Positions 58,515-64,000 of a stretch of DNA of 64,000 nucleotides are shown here, piece after piece. The translations under genes were made by a program, and so were the position numbers. Location of the stretch: the NCBI GenBank assembly GCA_963920705.1, contig OY987227.1, positions 8,721,602-8,785,601 of the forward strand, read 5' to 3'. This stretch comes from Odiellus spinosus (taxonomy: Eukaryota > Arthropoda > Arachnida > Opiliones > Phalangiidae). The notes below the pieces were generated by a model. That model worked only from the letters and a program-made list of their open reading frames with translations. It made no database searches and was not told the DNA's origin. The stretch's first letter is position 1; each line of letters starts with the position of its first letter.

Positions 58515-58528
58515 ATAGCTCTTAATCA
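58515..58528. repeat. Target-site duplication, left copy (14 bp)
   Basis: ATAGCTCTTAATCA, identical to 63094-63107 at the other edge of the Penelope-like insertion. Confidence 0.85.
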
Positions 58529-58627
58529 AAATAAGTAAATAATAAAATAATTTAGCGAAGAAGTACACGTGAAGGAAATTAAAAATAAAACTGGTTTATT
58601 TCTAAGTTTTAAAAATGGAAACAGTTT

Positions 58628-58641
58628 CGAACCGCGGTTCG
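58628..58641. repeat. 14-bp perfect palindrome in the minus-arm 3' region
   Basis: CGAACCGCGGTTCG, mirrored at 62945-62958 in the other arm. It sits about 70 bp beyond the endonuclease stop codon. Confidence 0.8.
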
Positions 58642-58711
58642 TTATTCAATCTGACAAAAGCTAATTTTTACATGGTTAATATACCAATTTTAATGACATT
58701 ATTTTTTAACC

Positions 58712-59113
58712 TTATTTATCAGTGCGGGCGTTTTTACAAAATAATTTGGGGATGTTCCATTTGTTTTTTAATATTAAACCCGGTTCAATGTTCATATTTT
58801 GTGAGTATTTTTTAATATAGATAGATTCGAGGATTTTTCTACGGTGGTAGTCATTTTCTTTTGCTAGAATTTCTGTTTTTTCTAGGTCTATTTTATGTCT
58901 GTTGGAATCACTATTTAATAAATGCATATAGATGGCATTATTTTTGTTTTCATTTTTAATGTCTCGTTTGTGTTCCTTTAATCTATCTCCTAATTTTCTT
59001 TCTGTTTCTCCTATATAAGATTTTCCACATGTACAATTAACTTTATAAATGACCCCAATTGTGTCTATTTTATTTTTTATATTTTTATTTTGTCGGTTTT
59101 TTTTCCCATCTGA
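58712..59113 (-). CDS. GIY-YIG endonuclease domain, minus arm
   Basis: Open from 59113 to the TAA at 58712. It carries GVIYKVNC, then CTCGKSYIGET, then RLKEHKRD, the GIY-YIG core with the paired-Cys feature found in Penelope elements, followed by MHLLNSDSNRHKIDLEKTEI with the conserved downstream H, E and K residues. The sequence matches the plus arm. It is +1 relative to the RT frame, with no ATG before the core, so it should be expressed by fusion to the RT. The enzyme is expected to nick target DNA for target-primed reverse transcription. Confidence 0.85.
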   Translation of the reverse strand, partial: SDGKKNRQNKNIKNKIDTIGVIYKVNCTCGKSYIGETERKLGDRLKEHKRDIKNENKNNAIYMHLLNSDSNRHKIDLEKTEILAKENDYHRRKILESIYIKKYSQNMNIEPGLILKNKWNIPKLFCKNARTDK

Positions 59114-60680
59114 CTAGTGTGTTTTTTAAGTTTTTTGCTTTTTTATTAATGATCTTTATGTTGTATTTTTTAAGTTTACGTTGTAGGTTTTCGTTGAATT
59201 CTTTGTAGTATGGAAGGAATAACCATATCTCGTCTTTTCTGTCTATTGTGGTTGTGATGATGTTATTGGTGTTTATTTGTTTTATTTGTTTTGGTTTTAT
59301 AAATCTATCGAGGACATGTGTGGGGTATTGGCTATTTTTAAGTTGGTTTTTAATTGTTTCTAAGTCTTTTCTTGGGTTGTTAGAAATGTTATTAATTTTG
59401 TTTGTGAGACCTTTTGCTATTCCATTTTTTACATGGAAGGCATGGTAGGACAGATAATTAAGGAATTTTTTAGAGTGTGTGGGTTTTTGGTAGTGGGTGT
59501 GGTTAATTGTAGTTGTGTTGTTTGTTCTATTTAGCATGACATCTAAAAAAGGTAATTTGTTGTTTTCTTCTAATTCTATTGTGAATTTTATATTTTTATG
59601 TGCTGAATTTATACGCGTTTGAAAAGATCTTAATTCAGTTATTCCATGTTTCCATACAGAAAAAATGTCGTCAACGTATCTCCACCATACGTTTGGAAAG
59701 AAATTATCTAGTTTTAAGATTGATTCTTCCAAATGCACCATGAATATGTTTGCTAAAATTGGTGAAATACTTGATCCCATGGGTAGGCCTTCAGTTTGTT
59801 TGTAGGTGGTATCATTAAATTCAAAATAATTTTGGTTTAAACATAATTCTGTGGCCTTTATTATGTTGTCTATATTTAGTTCAGTAATACTTTTTAAATT
59901 TGGATGTTTTTGTAAAAGTGTCTTTAGAATTATTAATGTTTCGTTGGTTGGAGTGCTAGGGTAAAGGCTTACTACATCAAAACTGACCATTAGGTCGTTT
60001 TTTGTTAGGGTCAATAAATCTACTTTTTCAACGAATTCCTCAGTGTTTAGTAGTATGTGTTGGGAGTCAATTAGGTTGTTGAAAATGGTAGCTAAGTGTT
60101 TTGCTAGGTTATTTGTGGGGGCTGCTGACATATCTACTACTGGTCTCATGGGGTGGTTGATTTTGTGTAATTTAATGTAACCTTTTAAATGAGGGAGTCG
60201 AGGATCTCTGACTCTCATAGTGAATTTAGTTTTATTATCTATCTGACCTGATTTTGCTAGATTAATGGTGAAGTTCGTGACATCCCGCGTAAGTTTAAGA
60301 AGGGAACATTTAGATTTTATATATCCCCCCTCTACAATTAAATTATTCATTTTTTGTATGTATATCGATTTGTCGAGGATAGCAATCTTGCCTCCTTTAT
60401 CTGCCGGTATAATAGAGATTTCATTTTTATCTATTAAAGTTTTTATCGATTTTCTTAAGTCTGAGTTTAAATTGTCTTTCGATTTATTAAGGTTAAATTT
60501 ATGTAACATATCTGTAATGATATGTATAATGTCAGTGGTATCGTTATCTTTAATGTAATTTTTAATAAACATTTTTTCAATTTCTACTATAATGGTAAGT
60601 TTATCCAAATCTTTGGTTTTGGTACGAAATTTAGTCCTAAACTTAATAAGTTAATCTCATTTTTGTCTAAAGTTGTTTGA
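59085..60680 (-). pseudogene. Penelope-type reverse transcriptase, minus arm, 5'-truncated and frameshifted
   Basis: 507 codons remain open from 60608 down to the stop at 59085. Sense motifs: KLHKINHPMRPVVD (Penelope KxHK region), SFDVVSLYPST, GLPMGSSISPILANIF, and the catalytic RYVDD at 59667-59681. Upstream, homology to the plus arm continues to 60680 but out of frame, because one T is missing in ATTTGG (60603-60607) against ATTTTGG. Homology then stops at the dimer junction, about 210 nt short of the plus arm's start. There is no ATG at the start of the open segment. The RT copies the element RNA at the nicked target. This arm is sense to the host gene. Confidence 0.85.
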
Positions 60681-60692
60681 CAGGAATTCGCA

Positions 60693-62501
60693 AAATTGAG
60701 CACCACATTTTACAACAAAATTAACAAGGACAAAGGCTTGATCATCAATCAGTGGATTGAAGAAAGCTACAACTCAACGTTCCAGGAACTTAAGGGTAAA
60801 CATATTAAAAAATACAATACCCTTCTTCAAGTAAAACTCATTAACCAATTATCCAACAAAGACCCGTTAAATACTATAGTGACAGACAATGTAATAAACC
60901 TTTCTCAAACAACTTTAGACAAAAATGAGATTAACTTATTAAGTTTAGGACTAAATTTCGTACCAAAACCAAAGATTTTGGATAAACTTACCATTATAGT
61001 AGAAATTGAAAAAATGTTTATTAAAAATTACATTAAAGATAACGATACCACTGACATTATACATATCATTACAGATATGTTACATAAATTTAACCTTAAT
61101 AAATCGAAAGACAATTTAAACTCAGACTTAAGAAAATCGATAAAAACTTTAATAGATAAAAATGAAATCTCTATTATACCGGCAGATAAAGGAGGCAAGA
61201 TTGCTATCCTCGACAAATCGATATACATACAAAAAATGAATAATTTAATTGTAGAGGGGGGATATATAAAATCTAAATGTTCCCTTCTTAAACTTACGCG
61301 GGATGTCACGAACTTCACCATTAATCTAGCAAAATCAGGTCAGATAGATAATAAAACTAAATTCACTATGAGAGTCAGAGATCCTCGACTCCCTCATTTA
61401 AAAGGTTACATTAAATTACACAAAATCAACCACCCCATGAGACCAGTAGTAGATATGTCAGCAGCCCCCACAAATAACCTAGCAAAACACTTAGCTACCA
61501 TTTTCAACAACCTAATTGACTCCCAACACATACTACTAAACACTGAGGAATTCGTTGAAAAAGTAGATTTATTGACCCTAACAAAAAACGACCTAATGGT
61601 CAGTTTTGATGTAGTAAGCCTTTACCCTAGCACTCCAACCAACGAAACATTAATAATTCTAAAGACACTTTTACAAAAACATCCAAATTTAAAAAGTATT
61701 ACTGAACTAAATATAGACAACATAATAAAGGCCACAGAATTATGTTTAAACCAAAATTATTTTGAATTTAATGATACCACCTACAAACAAACTGAAGGCC
61801 TACCCATGGGATCAAGTATTTCACCAATTTTAGCAAACATATTCATGGTGCATTTGGAAGAATCAATCTTAAAACTAGATAATTTCTTTCCAAACGTATG
61901 GTGGAGATACGTTGACGACATTTTTTCTGTATGGAAACATGGAATAACTGAATTAAGATCTTTTCAAACGCGTATAAATTCAGCACATAAAAATATAAAA
62001 TTCACAATAGAATTAGAAGAAAACAACAAATTACCTTTTTTAGATGTCATGCTAAATAGAACAAACAACACAACTACAATTAACCACACCCACTACCAAA
62101 AACCCACACACTCTAAAAAATTCCTTAATTATCTGTCCTACCATGCCTTCCATGTAAAAAATGGAATAGCAAAAGGTCTCACAAACAAAATTAATAACAT
62201 TTCTAACAACCCAAGAAAAGACTTAGAAACAATTAAAAACCAACTTAAAAATAGCCAATACCCCACACATGTCCTCGATAGATTTATAAAACCAAAACAA
62301 ATAAAACAAATAAACACCAATAACATCATCACAACCACAATAGACAGAAAAGACGAGATATGGTTATTCCTTCCATACTACAAAGAATTCAACGAAAACC
62401 TACAACGTAAACTTAAAAAATACAACATAAAGATCATTAATAAAAAAGCAAAAAACTTAAAAAACACACTAGTCAGATGGGAAAAAAAACCGACAAAATA
62501 A
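60693..62501 (+). CDS. Penelope-type reverse transcriptase, plus arm (about 602 codons, 5' incomplete)
   Basis: The frame is open from just after a TGA at 60678-60680 to the TAA at 62499-62501. Order: an N-terminal helical region (INKDKGLIINQWIEES and on, about residues 1-110), an alpha-rich stretch with the ADKGGKIAILDK motif (about 165-176), KLHK (about 240), SFDVVSLYPST (about 302), GLPMGSS (about 367), RYVDD (about 403-407) and a thumb-like basic C-terminus ending RWEKKPTK. The first in-frame ATG is near codon 108, so the true start is lost at the dimer junction or lay upstream. All RT catalytic residues that I can recognise are present. The ORF ends before the endonuclease, which continues in the +1 frame from the same A8 run. 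Confidence 0.9.
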   Translation, partial: KLSTTFYNKINKDKGLIINQWIEESYNSTFQELKGKHIKKYNTLLQVKLINQLSNKDPLNTIVTDNVINLSQTTLDKNEINLLSLGLNFVPKPKILDKLTIIVEIEKMFIKNYIKDNDTTDIIHIITDMLHKFNLNKSKDNLNSDLRKSIKTLIDKNEISIIPADKGGKIAILDKSIYIQKMNNLIVEGGYIKSKCSLLKLTRDVTNFTINLAKSGQIDNKTKFTMRVRDPRLPHLKGYIKLHKINHPMRPVVDMSAAPTNNLAKHLATIFNNLIDSQHILLNTEEFVEKVDLLTLTKNDLMVSFDVVSLYPSTPTNETLIILKTLLQKHPNLKSITELNIDNIIKATELCLNQNYFEFNDTTYKQTEGLPMGSSISPILANIFMVHLEESILKLDNFFPNVWWRYVDDIFSVWKHGITELRSFQTRINSAHKNIKFTIELEENNKLPFLDVMLNRTNNTTTINHTHYQKPTHSKKFLNYLSYHAFHVKNGIAKGLTNKINNISNNPRKDLETIKNQLKNSQYPTHVLDRFIKPKQIKQINTNNIITTTIDRKDEIWLFLPYYKEFNENLQRKLKKYNIKIINKKAKNLKNTLVRWEKKPTK

Positions 62502-62874
62502 AAATATAAAAAATAAAATAGACACAATTGGAGTCATTTATAAAGTTAATTGTACATGTGGAAAATCTTATATAGGAGAAACAGAAAGAAAATTAGGAGA
62601 TAGATTAAAGGAACACAAACGAGACATTAAAAATGAAAACAAAAATAATGCCATCTATATGCATTTATTAAATAGTGATTCCAACAGACATAAAATAGAC
62701 CTAGAAAAAACAGAAATTCTAGCAAAAGAAAATGACTACCACCGTAGAAAAATCCTCGAATCTATCTATATTAAAAAATACTCACAAAATATGAACATTG
62801 AACCGGGTTTAATATTAAAAAACAAATGGAACATCCCCAAATTATTTTGTAAAAACGCCCGCACTGATAAATAA
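62473..62874 (+). CDS. GIY-YIG endonuclease domain, plus arm
   Basis: In the +1 frame relative to the RT, open from 62473 (overlapping the last 29 nt of the RT ORF) to the TAA at 62872-62874. GVIYKVNC begins near 62539, then CTCGKSYIGETERK, RLKEHKRD and MHLLNSDS, ending in KNKWNIPKLFCKNARTDK. There is no ATG before the catalytic core, and the first ATG (62659) would omit the GIY-YIG residues, so it must be translated as an extension of the RT. Together with the RT it would carry out target nicking and reverse transcription. Confidence 0.88.
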   Translation, partial: SDGKKNRQNKNIKNKIDTIGVIYKVNCTCGKSYIGETERKLGDRLKEHKRDIKNENKNNAIYMHLLNSDSNRHKIDLEKTEILAKENDYHRRKILESIYIKKYSQNMNIEPGLILKNKWNIPKLFCKNARTDK

Positions 62875-62944
62875 GGTTAAAAAATAATGTCATTAAAATT
62901 GGTATATTAACCATGTAAAAATTAGCTTTTGTCAGATTGAATAA

Positions 62945-62958
62945 CGAACCGCGGTTCG
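62945..62958. repeat. 14-bp perfect palindrome in the plus-arm 3' region
   Basis: CGAACCGCGGTTCG, identical to 58628-58641. Confidence 0.8.
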
Positions 62959-63093
62959 AAACTGTTTCCATTTTTAAAACTTAGAAATAAACCAGTTTTA
63001 TTTTTAATTTCCTTCACGTGTACTTCTTCGCTAAATTATTTTATTATTTACTTATTTTAATATTCTCCGTGATAAAAATAATGAATCTTTTTG

Positions 63094-63107
63094 ATAGCTC
63101 TTAATCA
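63094..63107. repeat. Target-site duplication, right copy (14 bp)
   Basis: ATAGCTCTTAATCA, matching 58515-58528. It ends 13 bp from the exon boundary. Confidence 0.85.
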
Positions 63108-63120
63108 GTTAATAACTCAC

Positions 63121-63322
63121 CTTGAAAAACGCCTTCTTCTTTAGGAATGGATGGTTGATGAGGATTGAAGGCTTGTTCTAGGGCTTCCCTTTTATTGGCC
63201 AGGAGATTCACTCTTCGATTAATTTCATCTTTCATGTCGGGGTATCGACGCCCCAATTGTTGAGCTTGTTCTTTGAAAGACTTGCATCCGAAAACAACTA
63301 GTTGCAATTTTTCAAAAACAAC
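63121..63322 (-). CDS. Spectrin-repeat protein, internal exon (helix B end and helix C)
   Basis: 202 bp on the minus strand. The acceptor TTTGTTTTCAG precedes 63322, and the donor CAAG/GTGAGT follows 63121. It enters in phase 0, has 67 codons, and leaves one base over, which pairs with the two bases opening exon 57346-57470 to give GAG (Glu). The peptide VVFEKLQLVVFGCKSFKEQA looks like the end of a helix B. YPDMKDEINRRVNLLANKRE with ALEQAF is a typical spectrin-repeat helix C, and a proline-containing linker (NPHQPSIPKEEG) precedes helix A of the next repeat in the following exon. The exact family (nesprin, plakin, dystrophin or another spectrin-repeat protein) cannot be settled from 109 residues. 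Upstream exons lie beyond the window. Confidence 0.8.
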
Positions 63323-64000
63323 CTGAAAACAAACAAATAAAAAAGATTAGTAACATTTAATTAATAAATTCCGATATATATACGTTAAAATAGAGAAAAT
63401 AATGAAAATATATTTTGATTACGTTGGAACTTTTTCAGACAACATGTGCTAAACTAAACCTACTATAAAGTGCGTACTTCCATAGAAATTGGCTTTCCCA
63501 ATGAAGAAAAATCCATAATTTGGCCAAAAAAGGTTCAAATTTGGAAAATTTCAACCGAATTCGACCAAATAGACCAAATGAAATGACTCGAATTCAACAA
63601 AAATGAACTAAAAATAAAAATGCCTTTGGTTCACTTTTTGTTGAATTAGGGTGGTGGCGGGTAATTCCGTCCAAAGCTAATTCTGTTCACTTCGGTTAAA
63701 AATGTGAATCTTTAATTTGGGTTGCTCAAATTAAATGTAAAAGAACTTATTTTAGCCACGGATAAACGCCAGAAAAAAAAAATATTTCAAGGATAGAGCA
63801 AGGTTCGGCTACGATACGACTATAATTAACCAAGTAGCAATTTTCTCCGATTAAATAAATGCCAATTTAAGGGAATGAAGCCTTTTATAGCTTGGTAAAT
63901 AAGGATTAAAAACAATCAGGAAACTGCACAGATACGAACCCGATACCACTCGAAAACCCAGAGCTTTAGCTACAATATACGCGTCTCAGGTCTCATCTTG
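63323..64000. other. Upstream intron of the spectrin-repeat gene (partial)
   Basis: AT-rich, with a pyrimidine-rich minus-strand tract leading to the acceptor at 63323-63325. No further exon is seen before the window edge. Confidence 0.45.

Larger units (their letters stand above)
58529..63093. mobile_element. Penelope-like element, head-to-head inverted dimer
   Basis: Two arms face each other: the minus-strand arm spans 58529-60680 and the plus-strand arm spans about 60693-63093, joined by 12 unmatched bases (60681-60692). Positions in the two arms sum to 121586 through most of their length. The arms look nearly identical: the 507-residue RT segment, the endonuclease and even the antisense ORFs match. 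The visible differences are a one-base deletion in a T run near 60604-60606 of the minus arm, about 210 extra 5' nucleotides in the plus arm, and a 35-bp 3' extension (63059-63093) only in the plus arm. One 14-bp direct duplication flanks the whole, so the dimer probably integrated as a unit. The family is assigned from the Penelope-type RT plus C-terminal GIY-YIG order. Confidence 0.9.
57471..63120 (-). other. Intron of the spectrin-repeat gene, hosting a Penelope-like insertion
   Basis: GTGAGT donor at 63120-63115 and TTTTGTCGTTCAG acceptor ending at 57471, 5650 bp in all. About 4.56 kb of this is the retroelement at 58529-63093, so before insertion the intron was about 1.07 kb. The insertion begins 13 bp beyond the donor hexamer if the target duplication is counted as host sequence. 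The donor looks intact, so splicing is probably preserved. Confidence 0.75.

Noticed and set aside
59248-62338. Antisense ORFs inside both Penelope arms (66 and 97 codons, identical pairs)
   Set aside because: They are mirror shadows of the RT coding sequence; their identity only reflects arm identity.
62870-63093. Hammerhead ribozyme in the Penelope 3' region
   Set aside because: CTGATAA and CGAAAC-like pieces are present, but there is no canonical CTGATGA core with the right helices.

Overview
The window looks like a gene-poor, repeat-dense stretch of an animal (invertebrate-type) nuclear genome. It is AT-rich (roughly two thirds A+T by eye) and CpG is not visibly depleted. The only convincing protein-coding signals are two GT-AG-bounded exons of a spectrin-repeat cytoskeletal protein and an endonuclease-bearing Penelope-like retroelement. 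There is no operon-like packing and nothing bacterial. I cannot name the phylum.

Right end (57.3-63.3 kb): two minus-strand exons (63121-63322, then 57346-57470) have matching phase and together encode the end of one spectrin repeat and helix A of the next. The 5.65-kb intron between them holds a recent Penelope-like insertion (58529-63093) made of two near-identical head-to-head arms, bounded by one 14-bp target-site duplication. Each arm carries a reverse transcriptase and a GIY-YIG endonuclease. The intron also holds an 80-codon sense ORF of unknown status with poly(A) signals.

The remaining ~57 kb is mostly mobile-element debris and tandem arrays. (i) Several non-autonomous foldback or TIR families end in TTAA (808-1199, 30402-30914, 44399-44722, 55911-56407 and relatives). 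(ii) A ~265-bp family flanked by TA dinucleotides has at least six copies plus a 130-bp relative. (iii) A ~350-bp family with long TIRs has three copies, one carrying a nested hAT-like CAGGG element. (iv) Two inverted copies of a dispersed repeat have 20-bp tandem units made of 5-bp-spaced TTC/GAA pentamers, i.e. heat-shock-element-like arrays (20.5-21.0 kb and 29.8-30.05 kb). (v) There are satellites of 20, 32, ~36, ~130 and ~170 bp and a GATA/GACA microsatellite.

A GC-rich block at 8.74-9.29 kb combines inverted AAGATGGCGG motifs, TCACGTGA, an E2F-like site and two ETS sites, and is the best candidate for a TATA-less, possibly bidirectional promoter. A weaker one lies at 52.74-52.90 kb. A short signal-peptide-like ORF at 32.8 kb and a few small ATG-initiated ORFs are listed at low confidence. 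Large parts of the window show nothing I can support as function.
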